Shown: positions 35,748-45,211 of the stretch, in pieces | Numbering within the stretch: position 1 is the first letter of the stretch | How the letters are laid out: each line of letters opens with the position of its first letter | Assembly (NCBI GenBank): GCA_012839565.1 | Contig: DUMZ01000019.1 | Location: 104,001-168,000, forward strand | Origin: Anaerolineaceae bacterium | Lineage (GTDB): Bacteria; Chloroflexota; Anaerolineae; Anaerolineales; Anaerolineaceae | DNA length: 64,000 nucleotides | Direction of reading: 5' to 3' | Notes under the pieces: model-generated | What the model was told of the DNA's origin: nothing | Seen by the model: only the letters and a program-made list of their open reading frames with translations | Databases searched by the model: none | Position numbers and translations under genes: made by a program

Positions 35748-36618
35748 TCGCTTTATCCTCACGCGTAATAAGAGCTGAAGCATAACCTACCACCGAGCTT
35801 TTATCGCCACCGGCGCAGGATGAATCGCGGTAATCCGTAATCGTTATCGCATTTGCGCCAAGCAACTGGCAGGTTTCAAGCACACATGCCGTGGGTCCCA
35901 AACCACAAGCTTCCGTTTTGCCAGTGTTTGCAGCGCGGTAAAGCTGCTTTGGATCGCCAGTCTGGAGAGCGTCAATAAAAGCCCTGTCCAGTTTTTGCGC
36001 GACGCGTTGATGATGGAAATGGGAAAGGTCTGTTGATGCCACCAACAATACTTTCTCGGATGAATCAAGACTTTGGATTAGCTCAAACAATGCCAGCGCC
36101 AAAGCTTGCGCGGTATTTTCTCGTTGGTCTACCATCATAATGGGCAGAATTTCAAAATCATTGCCCAAAGTAAATTGTAAAAAGGGCAGTTCAATCTCCA
36201 GGGCGTGTTCCTGATCGAAACGCACGGTTTTTAGACCAAGATGATGATTATTCAAGATAGTGTTTAATTGATTTAGCGCGAGATGGTCAACGGTCATCAG
36301 ACCTAAGGGTGTTTCGTAAGCGTCATGCCCGGATGTAAGCAAAGGAGCGGTATAGGCCCGATGGGAAGGGGAGATGATGATAACCTTTTGGTAGCTTTTC
36401 CCACGCAAGGCCTGAAACGCCGCTGCAGCGCAAGCTCCGGAGTAATAATAACCGGCGTGGGGCACCACCAAACCCAGCAAGTCTCCAACTGGCGGGATAA
36501 ACTCATTGCCTTCATCAGCAAAAAATTTCTCCATGGCACGTCGCAGTTCAGTTTCAGTGCCTGGGTACCACGTTCCAGCTATGGGAGAGGGTCTGACATC
36601 AACTTGCTCACCGCTCAT
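35740..36618 (-). CDS. MEMO-family protein (AmmeMemoRadiSam system protein B)
   Basis: This 292-residue protein belongs to the MEMO family, related to extradiol dioxygenases. It shows VRPSPIAGTWYPG near the start, VVPHAGYYYSGACAAAAF (about 50-67), VIIISPSHRAY, TSGHDAYETPLG, LVASTDLSHFHHQRVAQ and the late AAGG-like SCAGGDKSSVVGYASA. The family often occurs with an AMMECR1 protein and a radical-SAM protein; neither is seen nearby. TAAAAT at 36625-36630 lies 6 nt before the ATG with no ribosome site, so the transcript may be leaderless. It is the first gene of the operon with the lipoprotein and priA. Confidence 0.88.
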   Translation of the reverse strand: MSGEQVDVRPSPIAGTWYPGTETELRRAMEKFFADEGNEFIPPVGDLLGLVVPHAGYYYSGACAAAAFQALRGKSYQKVIIISPSHRAYTAPLLTSGHDAYETPLGLMTVDHLALNQLNTILNNHHLGLKTVRFDQEHALEIELPFLQFTLGNDFEILPIMMVDQRENTAQALALALFELIQSLDSSEKVLLVASTDLSHFHHQRVAQKLDRAFIDALQTGDPKQLYRAANTGKTEACGLGPTACVLETCQLLGANAITITDYRDSSCAGGDKSSVVGYASALITREDKANV

Positions 36619-36624
36619 AGGCTT

Positions 36625-36630
36625 ATTTTA
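36625..36630 (-). promoter_or_regulatory. -10 box implying a leaderless MEMO transcript
   Basis: TAAAAT on the minus strand ends 6 nt before the ATG at 36618. Transcription would start at or next to the A of the start codon. No Shine-Dalgarno sequence is present. Confidence 0.4.
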
Positions 36631-36729
36631 ACACGATAATCCAGTCTTGGCAGGATTGATTGCGGGTTTTGCCTGCCGTGCATAAGATGCCTTTGCCGTT
36701 ATTTTCGGGATAATGTTTTTACTTGAGAA

Positions 36730-37938
36730 TCAGTCGAGTGTTTGCAAAAAGTCCCAGGGGTTGACGCGCCCATATTCATCATGGCGCAACTCAAAATGCA
36801 AGTGCGGGCCAACCGCGTTGCCGGTTTGCCCCATGGTGCCAAGCTGATCGCCCCGATAAACTTCCTGTCCGCAACGCACATCCACCGTCGCCAGATGCGC
36901 GTAAAGACTCTGCCAGCCGTTGCCGTGGTCAATGACCACCATCTCGCCGTAGCCCCAGTCGTTCCAGCCAGCGTATACCACCACGCCATTGTCCACCGCG
37001 CTAATCGGGTCACCGATGGCGCCGCCCAAGTCGATTCCAAAATGGTTGGCAGCCGGCTGAAAGTCAAATCCGGAAAGCCATGCTTCGCCCTGTACCGGAT
37101 AGGTGAATTTTTCCGCGCCAACAACGCCATCATACGCCCCTTCGCAAGCGCCAGGGCCGACATTCTTCGCCGTGGCAGGTTCTTTGCGGGTGATGCGTGG
37201 CGTGCGCCAGTCGCTGAATTCAGCATAGCCACCTGGGATAATCAAAAGCGTACCGGGTTGAATATTCGGATCTGCTAAATCACCGATGCTTGCCATGCTC
37301 AGCCCGTTTGGCGCATAGCTGACAATCGCCTCCGGACTCACATGATAATACTCAGCCACCCCGTTCAGGCCTTCTCCCGCGCTCCAGCGATGCAAGATGC
37401 CATCAATGGGCAAAATCAACAGGGTTTGACCCGGGGTCATAATGTGTGGGTCGTCCCCCAGGGTATAGCGATTGCTCCAAAGCAAGGTTTCAGGTCGCAG
37501 GCCATACTTCGCGGCTATCGAAAAGATGCTCTCGCCGGGTTGAATGGTATGCTCCACAATGCCCTTACGCACCCGTTCGGGCAATATCGTAATCATATTC
37601 GTATCGCGCGGGATACTGTGCTTTTCAGCCTGGTCATTATCAATTCTAAAATCTGGCAGCAAGGCTAAGCCGCTGCTTTCAGCCAGCGATGACGGACTGC
37701 TGCCAAGCTCGGATGGCTTTTGCCCGCTGTGACTGACAAAAAAACGATTCATAAACAAAATAGCCAAAACCATAAAAAGCATGGTGCTTATCATCGCCAC
37801 AACGCGCCTTGCGGTATCGTGCAAGCCAAGACGCACCAGCTGTTCCCAGGTCTTGTGCAACCAGCTTTCGCTTTCGGGCGAGGTGTTTTCATCGGTCGCG
37901 TTTATTGAATCGCTTGCTAAAGGTTCTTGTGAGTCCAT
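36730..37938 (-). CDS. LysM-M23 peptidoglycan endopeptidase, membrane-anchored
   Basis: This 402-residue envelope protein has a cytosolic N-terminus, one membrane helix (about 43-66) and a LysM module (EHTIQPGESIFSIAAKYGL, about 128-170). A second LysM-like repeat is at about 182-240 (LHRWSAGEGLNGVAEYYHV..PGTLLIIPGG). The C-terminal M23 (LytM/NlpD-type) metallopeptidase has HFGIDLGG, then SLYAHL and PHLHFELR. The zinc ligands H and D of HxxxD and the H of HxH are intact. It probably cuts cell-wall peptide cross-links during growth or division. It stands alone, with a weak ribosome site. Confidence 0.9.
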   Translation of the reverse strand: MDSQEPLASDSINATDENTSPESESWLHKTWEQLVRLGLHDTARRVVAMISTMLFMVLAILFMNRFFVSHSGQKPSELGSSPSSLAESSGLALLPDFRIDNDQAEKHSIPRDTNMITILPERVRKGIVEHTIQPGESIFSIAAKYGLRPETLLWSNRYTLGDDPHIMTPGQTLLILPIDGILHRWSAGEGLNGVAEYYHVSPEAIVSYAPNGLSMASIGDLADPNIQPGTLLIIPGGYAEFSDWRTPRITRKEPATAKNVGPGACEGAYDGVVGAEKFTYPVQGEAWLSGFDFQPAANHFGIDLGGAIGDPISAVDNGVVVYAGWNDWGYGEMVVIDHGNGWQSLYAHLATVDVRCGQEVYRGDQLGTMGQTGNAVGPHLHFELRHDEYGRVNPWDFLQTLD

Positions 37939-38083
37939 TCATATTGATGATATCACGAGTCAATAAATTCGATGTCCTGCACGCTATGGCTTTAGGTGGT
38001 AAAATGCGTGGGTGAATTTTTCACGCTGTACTATAATGAATACAAGAATTTGAAAGCACGACCTGCTTTTTGGAAGGATTTTT

Positions 38084-39292
38084 ATGAAGAAGAGAAACTT
38101 GCTCATCGTCATTTTGATAATTACACTGCTTTTGGGCGCTTGCAAAGCTAAGACAAATGGTGACACGACGCCAGACCCGGTAAATCCGGATGCCACTCAA
38201 GCTCCCGTCGAAGCAAGCAAAGTCCCAACGCATACCCCGCGCTATCTTGGCCCTATTTACCAAACCAAAATTTTCCTGGGTGGGCACGGTTGGGCGAATA
38301 ACGTTGATAAAACTGCTTTTTACCACACCGCGAACTTTGGCGAGCACTGGGTCACCGCTACGCCACCCGATTTAGCCAAGCAAATGCACGACTATCCCTT
38401 GATTTCAAGCTTTTTCTACAGTGGAAATACGGGCTATATCCTGCTCAGCCGCCCGGAAGACAAGAGTTTGCTTTACAGAACCGGCAACGGTGGCGAAACC
38501 TGGGAAACGACCGAACTGGACTTTCCCGGCGGGCAAATGTATTTCATCAGCAGCACCGAAGGCTATATGCTTTCGAGTTTAGGCGTTGCTGCTGGCTCGG
38601 AATATGTCGCGATCAATAAAACAACTGACGGTGGCAAAACCTGGCAAACCGTCTTCAGCCACGAACCCGGACAGGTTTCTGACAATTTACCAAGTTCAGG
38701 CAGCAAGAATGGCTTCACTTTTTTGGATGCTAATGTTGGCTTCATCACTGGCAGCGAACCTGTGGTTGAAGATCTCTATCTCTATCGAACCGCGGACGGC
38801 GGTCAAAACTGGGAAAAGAAAAGCTGTGAGAATTTACCCGTTTTTGGCGAAGCGGATATGTGGATGCCTTCACCAGTAAGACGCATTAATCCTAACGTGG
38901 CTTATGTCGCCATTGAAGCGCTTATTGCCGAACGCGATACAACCGTCACCCACTGGTGCAAAACCGAAGATGCCGGTGAAAGCTGGCAGTATGTTTCCAG
39001 CCGTGACCAAATTGAGTTTAGCGACTTTGGTTCGCCCACCTTTGGCGTCGCCTATGGCAATGGAAAAATGTTACGCACAATTGACGGTGGCTTGACATGG
39101 GACGATTACACGCCAAACACTTGCCCGGGTATGGTGCCAGTTAGTGTTCAGGTTGTTTCAGACGTTTTAGCCTATATGGTGTGTTCATCCAACGCGCCAG
39201 GCGACCTTGAAGCACTCAACCAAAACCGCCTTTTTATCAGTATGAGTAACGCGCGTCTATGGCAAACCGTTGAAGCCGCCATCATAAAGTAG
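38084..39292 (+). CDS. Asp-box (BNR) repeat beta-propeller lipoprotein
   Basis: This 402-residue exported lipoprotein has lipobox LLGAC (Cys20). At least five Asp-box repeats follow: GNGGETWE, TTDGGKTWQ, TADGGQNWE, TEDAGESWQ and TIDGGLTWD. These spaced repeats make a beta-propeller like sialidases and the photosystem assembly factor Ycf48. No sialidase catalytic residues are evident, so a binding or assembly role is more likely than an enzyme. TATAAT at 38032-38037 and GGAAGG before the ATG support expression as a single gene, ended by a strong hairpin. Confidence 0.8.
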   Translation: MKKRNLLIVILIITLLLGACKAKTNGDTTPDPVNPDATQAPVEASKVPTHTPRYLGPIYQTKIFLGGHGWANNVDKTAFYHTANFGEHWVTATPPDLAKQMHDYPLISSFFYSGNTGYILLSRPEDKSLLYRTGNGGETWETTELDFPGGQMYFISSTEGYMLSSLGVAAGSEYVAINKTTDGGKTWQTVFSHEPGQVSDNLPSSGSKNGFTFLDANVGFITGSEPVVEDLYLYRTADGGQNWEKKSCENLPVFGEADMWMPSPVRRINPNVAYVAIEALIAERDTTVTHWCKTEDAGESWQYVSSRDQIEFSDFGSPTFGVAYGNGKMLRTIDGGLTWDDYTPNTCPGMVPVSVQVVSDVLAYMVCSSNAPGDLEALNQNRLFISMSNARLWQTVEAAIIK

Positions 39293-39311
39293 CCTTTAGT
39301 TTTTAGTTCCC

Positions 39312-39338
39312 AGCCCAGGCACGTTGCCTGGGCTTTTA
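39312..39338 (+). terminator. terminator after the Asp-box protein
   Basis: AGCCCAGGCA (39312-39321) pairs perfectly with TGCCTGGGCT (39325-39334) across a 3-nt loop and is followed by TTTT. Confidence 0.85.
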
Positions 39339-39707
39339 AGTTTGTTATCGTAGATTCTGATTTAATTTATGACCGCTCATATATAAATCACAACGGCAAG
39401 CTGATCGTCATGAATGAGTCCTGAATCTCCACAGAGAAGAATAGGTCTTGCTGCAAATGTTCAACGCGCAAGCGGCACAATATCAAGACAAGTCCGATTG
39501 TTAACGAACTTTCATCAAGTCAAATTATTAATGTAATGTTTATGAAAACAGACTTGTATTTTGTTTTTTTTTGACTATACTATAAGCATTAGACGTTTGG
39601 GTGCCCCCCTCACCCGGCGTCTATTTTTTATTGCGTTTTTCTGTTGACGCGTTAACTGATTTTCCACGTTGAACTCAACCAAGCCCTGTTTTCGATATAA
39701 TAGACCC
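39339..39707. other. gene-free intergenic stretch before the TrmH-type gene
   Basis: About 370 bp without a credible gene. It holds an A/T-rich zone with a T9 run near 39565 and, around 39592-39622, a short imperfect dyad (AGACG ... CGTCT) ending in T5 that resembles a terminator. TATAAT at 39696-39701 lies just before the next ATG. No known RNA family was recognised. Confidence 0.4.
39696..39701 (+). promoter_or_regulatory. -10 box implying a leaderless TrmH-type transcript
   Basis: A consensus TATAAT ends 6 nt before the ATG at 39708, so transcription should begin at the start codon. No Shine-Dalgarno sequence lies upstream, and the -35 region is weak. Confidence 0.6.
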
Positions 39708-40352
39708 ATGTCCGACAGTCAAATTTTCTTCTTAGAGTGCCAAAACCCGGCTTGTGGGTTGCGTTTTCCCCTGGATTTAGCCCAGTTTGAAGGCCAGTAT
39801 TGCCCGCGCTGTGGGCAAACCTTGAAAAAAGACTGCCCGCGTGTGGCAAGTCAGGCTTTTTCTGCATCAATCCAAAAGCAAGCAACGCTAATCGGTGTTC
39901 TGGATAATGTCCGCTCCGCGCATAACGTTGGCTCTGTTTTTCGTTCCGCGGATGGAGCGGGTTTCTCGCGTTTGGAACTCTGCGGTATTACACCAACGCC
40001 TGATGGGAATCCTGCCATCGCCAAAACCGCCCTGGGCGCGGAAAAGTCACTTGCCTGGCATTACTCACCCAACGCGGTGCAATGTGTCAGCGCGCTAAAA
40101 GCAGCAGGCAACTTGATTATCGCGCTTGAAGCCACGCCCAAATCCGTTTCACTTTTTGAGTTAAAAGCCAGTGTGCTGGAACAAGCTCAAAGTATCGCTT
40201 TGATTGTGGGCAACGAACCCGCCGGTGTGGACCCAAAGCTGATCGCGCTTGCTGATTATTGCGTGTATATCCCCATGCTAGGGCAGAAAAACTCGCTGAA
40301 TGTCTCAATTGCCTTTAGTCTTGCGGCATATCAACTGCAGTTTTTAAAATAA
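39708..40352 (+). CDS. SpoU/TrmH-family RNA methyltransferase with N-terminal zinc ribbon
   Basis: This 214-residue protein has an N-terminal zinc ribbon (CQNPACG..YCPRCG, about 10-35). A SPOUT methyltransferase domain follows, with VLDNVRSAHNVGSVFRSADGAG (motif 1), IALIVGNEPAGVDPKLI (motif 2) and IPMLGQKNSLNVSIAFSLAAYQL (motif 3). These are the SpoU/TrmH signatures for 2'-O-methylation of tRNA or rRNA; the exact base is unknown. ATG 39708 is preferred to an in-frame ATG at 39669 because the -10 lies between them and the ribbon starts here. The transcript is probably leaderless. Confidence 0.88.
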   Translation: MSDSQIFFLECQNPACGLRFPLDLAQFEGQYCPRCGQTLKKDCPRVASQAFSASIQKQATLIGVLDNVRSAHNVGSVFRSADGAGFSRLELCGITPTPDGNPAIAKTALGAEKSLAWHYSPNAVQCVSALKAAGNLIIALEATPKSVSLFELKASVLEQAQSIALIVGNEPAGVDPKLIALADYCVYIPMLGQKNSLNVSIAFSLAAYQLQFLK

Positions 40353-40402
40353 TGCCAACGGATTTGATATAGTTACGACAAATCACAATTAAGTCTTATA
40401 CA

Positions 40403-40437
40403 AAAAAACACTCCGCTTAGCTTGCGGAGTGTTTTTT
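40403..40437. terminator. bidirectional terminator between the TrmH-type gene and glgC
   Basis: AAAAAACACTCCGC (40403-40416) pairs perfectly with GCGGAGTGTTTTTT (40424-40437) across a 7-nt loop. Confidence 0.9.
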
Positions 40438-40456
40438 ATCATGTTAAAACTGACGT

Positions 40457-41716
40457 TTACGGTTGAATAACCGTGCCCGCTGGAATGGTTGTGTTCTTGG
40501 GGATAACTACGATACCATCACGTACAACATATAAGGCGTGATCCACATTAGCATCCAAGGGGAATGGTTTGATGACAACGTTATCGCCAATCGCAGCATT
40601 TTTATCGATAATCGCGCCTTGAATGTTACAGTTTTTGCCGATTCCCAAGGGCGCGCCGTTGCGCTGTACGCCATACCAGTCCGCACCCATCATAATCGTG
40701 TCTTTTATTACTGAGCCCTCGCCAATTTGCTGGCGTAAACCAATGACGCAATGGTCAATTTCTGCCTCGCGAATGGTGCAGCCTTCAGCCAACAAGGCGC
40801 GTGACAGTTTGCAGCCAATGGCGCGTGTGCCTGGCAGAAAACGAGCGTGGGTGTAAATCGGCTTTTCGGGATCGTAAAAATCGATCTCGGGTTCATCTTC
40901 AGTTAATTCAAGATTCGTTTGATAAAACGTTCGTATCGTACCGATATCACGCCAATAGCCCTCATACTGATAGCCAAACACAGGCGATTCAGCAGAGATT
41001 AAATAGGGAATGATATCTTTGCCGAAGTCAACAAACAATTTTCCATCAATTTCCTTTTGCAAAACGTCCACAAGGACATCCGTATTGAACATGTAAATTC
41101 CCATGGAACCCAGATAAGGCATTGCGGGATCATCGAGACTGACCAAATCCGCAAGGATATTAGGGTCTTTGGGTTTTTCAGCAAAGCGCGTGATTTCACC
41201 ATTCTTGTCTTGTTTTAAGATGCCAAAGCGGAAAGCTTCGTCTTTGGGTACGGGTTGCACAGCAACGGTTACATCAGCGCCATGGTCCCAGTGATATTGT
41301 GCCATCTTGCCATAATCCATGCGATAAAGATGGTCGCCTGCCAGGATGAGTACATATTTGGCACGCGTGCTTTGAATTTCCTGGATTTGCTTGCGCACAG
41401 CGTCTGCTGTACCTTGATACCAGTCAGTGGTAATTGGAGACTGCTCAGCAGCCCAAATTTGTACTCCACCCTGGTGAAAAGAGTCAAAAACATACGTTCG
41501 CGTGATATGCCGATGCAAAGACACGCTCAAAAACTGGGTCAACACAGAAATCCGGTAAATACCAGAGTTGATACAGTTGCTAATGGGAATATCAATAAGC
41601 CGATACTTTCCGGCGATAGGCACGGCGGGTTTTGCGCGCTCGGAAGTGAGAGGGAACAAACGTGTACCCCGACCACCACCCAAGATAACCGCAATAATAT
41701 CGTCACGACTGGGCAT
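40457..41716 (-). CDS. glgC: glucose-1-phosphate adenylyltransferase
   Basis: This 419-residue enzyme makes ADP-glucose from glucose-1-phosphate and ATP, the first committed step of glycogen synthesis. It has the nucleotide loop AVILGGGRGTRLFPLTSERAKPAVPIAGKYRLID, LILAGDHLYRMDY, FAEKPKDP, and a C-terminal left-handed beta-helix (GEGSVIKDTIMMGADWYG, IGKNCNIQGAIIDKNAAIGDNV). The ATG at 41716 follows AAAGGAAG and matches the family start; a longer frame to 41773 is rejected. Pgm at 20667-22316 supplies its substrate. No glgA or glgB is next to it. Confidence 0.94.
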   Translation of the reverse strand: MPSRDDIIAVILGGGRGTRLFPLTSERAKPAVPIAGKYRLIDIPISNCINSGIYRISVLTQFLSVSLHRHITRTYVFDSFHQGGVQIWAAEQSPITTDWYQGTADAVRKQIQEIQSTRAKYVLILAGDHLYRMDYGKMAQYHWDHGADVTVAVQPVPKDEAFRFGILKQDKNGEITRFAEKPKDPNILADLVSLDDPAMPYLGSMGIYMFNTDVLVDVLQKEIDGKLFVDFGKDIIPYLISAESPVFGYQYEGYWRDIGTIRTFYQTNLELTEDEPEIDFYDPEKPIYTHARFLPGTRAIGCKLSRALLAEGCTIREAEIDHCVIGLRQQIGEGSVIKDTIMMGADWYGVQRNGAPLGIGKNCNIQGAIIDKNAAIGDNVVIKPFPLDANVDHALYVVRDGIVVIPKNTTIPAGTVIQP

Positions 41717-41829
41717 AGTAGCTTCCTTTCTATCTTGTGTGTGATAAAACGCCCCTTTGGGCATCTTAATCACGACAATAAATTTTTAATTTTTCAATAC
41801 GGGTGATTTGCACCCGAAAACAATATGGT

Positions 41830-43563
41830 TTATGAATGAATTGTACCTGTAAACTCTGAAACTGTCGCTAGAATCTCCCTGGCGGACTGTAAAATGCTTT
41901 GTGTTTCGCCACCAAGCATATTGGCCAGTTCGCGTTCACGCTGGGCAGTGTCTAGCTCGTGTACATTGGTCAGTGTTCTGCCAGCACTTTCATGTTTACT
42001 GGCTTTGTAATGCTGGTCCGCGAAGGCGGCCAGCTGGGGTAAGTGGGTAACGCAAAGCACCTGATGCTCACGGCCCAGCTGCCAAAGCATTTTCCCAACC
42101 GTCATGCCCACCCGTCCGCCAATGCCACTGTCAATTTCATCAAAGACAAGTGTGGGGGTTTGGTCTGCCTCGGCAAGTACATGTTTAAGGGCAAGCATCA
42201 GGCGTGAAGTCTCACCGCCGGATGCAATTTTTGCCAAAGGTTTAAAGCCTTCGCCAGGATTGGTTTCAATGAGAAATTCAATTTGGTCAATGCCGTTTTG
42301 GTCAAAAGCCAAACAGAGATTATCAACAAGCAGCCCATCGTCACTGGGGCTGAAATCAATCTGCACCATAAAACGTGCTTTTTGCATTTGAAGCGCATTG
42401 AGTTCATTGCTAACCGCTTCTTGCATCTTCTCAGCGCTGGATTTGCGTAGCTTGCTAAGACTTAGTGCTTTTTCAGAAAGACTTAACTTAACTGAATTTA
42501 TTTTTTCACTGACTTCTTTTATCTGCTCATCCAGGGTGTCGATATTTTCTATCTCGCGCTTTATTTTGTCCAGATGCGCCAAGACGCTTTCGATCGACCC
42601 GCCATATTTCTTCTTTAGAATCTGCAAGGTGTTGAGTCGCTCTTCAACCTGATCCAAACGCACCGGGTTGTACTCAATCGCTTCCAGATAATCGCGCAGT
42701 TCATAGGCAATATCCGCCAGACTACTCAAGGCTTCTTCGGCCCGCTCAGCCAAAGCCTGGGTGCTTGCGTCAATGCGTGCCAAATCATGCAAGCACTGCG
42801 CCGCCTGACCGATCAAATCCGTCGCGGCACTACTTTCCGAAGACCCTTCGTCAATCGCAATCAAGGCTTGCTGACTGAATGAACTTAAAGCTTCCACGTT
42901 TGCCAGTCGGGTGCGCTCGGAACGCAGCTCTTCATCTTCACCGGGCTGCAGTTTGGCGCTCTCAATTTCCTGAATTTGATACCGTAAGATATCAATGCGC
43001 TCAGAGGCCATGTTGTCAATAGCGTTCAGCTCGCGTAATTTTTCATTTAAGGCTTGCCAGCGTTTGTATTCAGCCTGATACGCTTCAAGCAGGTCTTTAT
43101 TGTGCGCGTAGCGGTCCAACAGAATGCGGTGATTGCGTGTTTTGAGTAAGCTGAGGTGCTCAGACTGCCCGTGCAAGTCAACCAAAAGAGCGCCTATCTC
43201 CGATTGCAAGCCCAGGTTGACCATACGCCCGTTCACACGCGCGATGGTGCGCCCTTCCGCGCGGATTTCCCGCCCGAGAGTCAGATAATCTTCATCGTCC
43301 CATAAGCCTTCGGGCTCAAGCAACTCACGCAATGCGCTTTTGGTCTGCGCGTCAAGTTCAAAAAGCCCCTCAACGATCGCCTTGCTTTCGCCCTGGCGTA
43401 TAACAGTGGTATCCATGCGTTCTCCGAGAATTGCACTTAGCGAGTCAAGGATAATCGACTTGCCCGCGCCAGTTTCGCCCGTAAAAATGATTAAACCCGA
43501 TTGAAAAAACAAACTGAGTTTTTCGATAATGGCGAAGTTCTGGATATGCAATTCTTTAAGCAT
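41830..43563 (-). CDS. recN: DNA repair protein RecN
   Basis: This 577-residue SMC-like ATPase acts in double-strand break repair. It starts MLKELHIQNFAIIEKLSL with Walker A FTGETGAGKSIILDSLSA. A central coiled coil (about 150-370) follows, then the signature KIASGGETSRLMLALKHVL and Walker B TLVFDEIDSGIGGRVG. The ATG at 43563 lies 1 nt after the preceding gene's stop and no ribosome site is visible, so translation is probably coupled. A longer frame to 43626 overlaps that gene and is rejected. It is third in the nadK operon. Confidence 0.94.
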   Translation of the reverse strand: MLKELHIQNFAIIEKLSLFFQSGLIIFTGETGAGKSIILDSLSAILGERMDTTVIRQGESKAIVEGLFELDAQTKSALRELLEPEGLWDDEDYLTLGREIRAEGRTIARVNGRMVNLGLQSEIGALLVDLHGQSEHLSLLKTRNHRILLDRYAHNKDLLEAYQAEYKRWQALNEKLRELNAIDNMASERIDILRYQIQEIESAKLQPGEDEELRSERTRLANVEALSSFSQQALIAIDEGSSESSAATDLIGQAAQCLHDLARIDASTQALAERAEEALSSLADIAYELRDYLEAIEYNPVRLDQVEERLNTLQILKKKYGGSIESVLAHLDKIKREIENIDTLDEQIKEVSEKINSVKLSLSEKALSLSKLRKSSAEKMQEAVSNELNALQMQKARFMVQIDFSPSDDGLLVDNLCLAFDQNGIDQIEFLIETNPGEGFKPLAKIASGGETSRLMLALKHVLAEADQTPTLVFDEIDSGIGGRVGMTVGKMLWQLGREHQVLCVTHLPQLAAFADQHYKASKHESAGRTLTNVHELDTAQRERELANMLGGETQSILQSAREILATVSEFTGTIHS

Positions 43564-43564
43564 A

Positions 43565-44149
43565 CTAGCGACGCGCTCCCCGTGACTGAGCATAGGCACT
43601 GGCAGCAACCAGACCGACGTAGACAATATGCCAAAACAGCAGGTTTACGCCACCACCCACTTCAAAGCTGCTCGCTTGCGCCATTTGCAAAATCAAGCGG
43701 ATTAATAAGGGACTGCCACCGAGAATCGCGCCTATCAGAACAGCGATGTCAATCTTTTTGCCACGCCGGCGTTTGAGTGCCAGACGAGTGGCATTAAAGA
43801 TAAGCATTCCCAGCCCAGTTGCAACGAGTATGACGATATACTGAAGCGGTTTCACTAACCAGCTACCCGCAAACGCGATAATTGCGGAAATGAAGAAAGC
43901 GATAATCGCATCTCCTGGCTTGGAGGTGTCAAAAACTTGCTGATGTCCGCGAATGCAGTCCTTGCAACGATAGCCTGTTTCGGTCAGCACCGAATTTTTT
44001 GGCGTTATGGGCGTGCCACAGCGATTACATCGCAGAACTGGCTCTTCTTCAGGACTTGTTTCAGGATTAGCTGGACGCATTAATTCGTCAAAATCACTGG
44101 GGATGGCAGGGGTTTTATTTTCTGGATTATTATTGTCAGTCATTGGCAT
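43565..44149 (-). CDS. zinc-ribbon membrane protein of unknown function
   Basis: This 194-residue protein has an N-terminal acidic, disordered stretch and a C4 zinc ribbon (LRCNRCGTPITPKN..YRCKDCIRGHQ, about 38-66). Two to four membrane helices follow (about 80-100, 103-122, 131-150, 165-185). I recognise no family. It overlaps the end of nadK by 14 nt (or 8 nt if the second ATG at 44143 is used) and ends 1 nt before recN, so all three are one operon. A link to NAD or DNA repair is suggested only by position. Confidence 0.65.
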   Translation of the reverse strand: MPMTDNNNPENKTPAIPSDFDELMRPANPETSPEEEPVLRCNRCGTPITPKNSVLTETGYRCKDCIRGHQQVFDTSKPGDAIIAFFISAIIAFAGSWLVKPLQYIVILVATGLGMLIFNATRLALKRRRGKKIDIAVLIGAILGGSPLLIRLILQMAQASSFEVGGGVNLLFWHIVYVGLVAASAYAQSRGARR

Positions 44150-45014
44150 TTATCTTCAAGATAGGATTTAGGCGCAATACAGTTGCCAAATCACGATAGA
44201 AGTAGTTTGGCTCACCAAAACGCACCATTTTAAGAGAGTTTTTGTTGGCACTGACCACAACACGGTCAGTGTTGCTTAAATAGATTGGCGGCATACCGTC
44301 CACGCTCAAGATAGCGTCACTCGCACTCTTTTTCCGAAGCGTCACCGTGGCTCCTTCCGCCAGAACGACACCACGGTCAAGCGAAAGGTGGGGCGAGATT
44401 GGCAAAATAAGCATATTGCGCAACTCTGGCGGCAAGATAGGCCCGCCAGCAGAAAAGGCATACGCGGTAGAACCGGTAGCTGTGCTGACAATCAAGCCAT
44501 CCGCCTTGTACGACGCCAAATAGCCTTCGTTCAAGTCTACGCGCACTTCAATCGGGCGCACATCGGACCCACGGCTGATGACAATCTCGTTGATAACATC
44601 CCAGCGGCCGTTCACGATGTCGTTACGCACCAGTTCCGCATTCAGCATCATGCGCGTCTCGATGCGGAAATCGCCTTTCATCAGGCGGTCAATTTGTTTT
44701 GGCCATTCTTTATCCTTAATTTCCACCAAAAAACCGAGTGTGCCCGCTTGAATGCCCAAAAGGGGCACTTCTTTCTCAGCGCATAAATGTCCTGCCCGCA
44801 ACAACGTGCCATCGCCACCGATAACAATGACCAAATCGCTGTCAACCAACTTTGGTTTTTCACTTTTACCATCAAAGTCGTAGGCAAAAATATCACTGTT
44901 CACTTTGATATCAATAAAATGCTTGTGTATTTCTTTGGCAATAGCCATCGCCTTGGGCACTCCAGCGTTTGGCATGACTAAGATGTTCTTTGGAATAAAG
45001 GGCTCATTGGGCAT
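44136..45014 (-). CDS. nadK: NAD kinase
   Basis: This 292-residue enzyme phosphorylates NAD to NADP. The GGDGT motif is in VIVIGGDGTLLRAGHLCAEKE and the NAD-binding GSTAYAFSAGGPILPP is downstream. It resembles bacterial NadK of normal length. TATAAT on the minus strand (45021-45026) is 6 nt before the ATG and no ribosome site is present, which indicates a leaderless transcript. It heads an operon with the zinc-ribbon gene and recN, overlapping the former. Confidence 0.93.
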   Translation of the reverse strand: MPNEPFIPKNILVMPNAGVPKAMAIAKEIHKHFIDIKVNSDIFAYDFDGKSEKPKLVDSDLVIVIGGDGTLLRAGHLCAEKEVPLLGIQAGTLGFLVEIKDKEWPKQIDRLMKGDFRIETRMMLNAELVRNDIVNGRWDVINEIVISRGSDVRPIEVRVDLNEGYLASYKADGLIVSTATGSTAYAFSAGGPILPPELRNMLILPISPHLSLDRGVVLAEGATVTLRKKSASDAILSVDGMPPIYLSNTDRVVVSANKNSLKMVRFGEPNYFYRDLATVLRLNPILKINAND

Positions 45015-45020
45015 GGCTGT

Positions 45021-45026
45021 ATTATA
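45021..45026 (-). promoter_or_regulatory. -10 box implying a leaderless nadK transcript
   Basis: Consensus TATAAT on the minus strand with a weak TTGTTC 18 nt upstream. Only 6 nt separate it from the start codon. Confidence 0.6.
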
Positions 45027-45211
45027 GCCCTAAACATTCAGCTTGAACAAGAAAAGAATCATCATTCTCTCTATTATTACAGTACCTGATTATTAAATCC
45101 GTCAAAGACAATGATTTAAACAAATCCGCCTATGCGTCAGCCATTTTGCGAAATAAGTCAGTTACCCGATGGCTTTATGGTATATTTTAAACGTTTAGGA
45201 AATACAGAAAA

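Noticed and set aside
44388..44786. 132-codon plus-strand ORF opposite nadK
   Set aside because: Lies antisense to a well-supported gene and has no family features.
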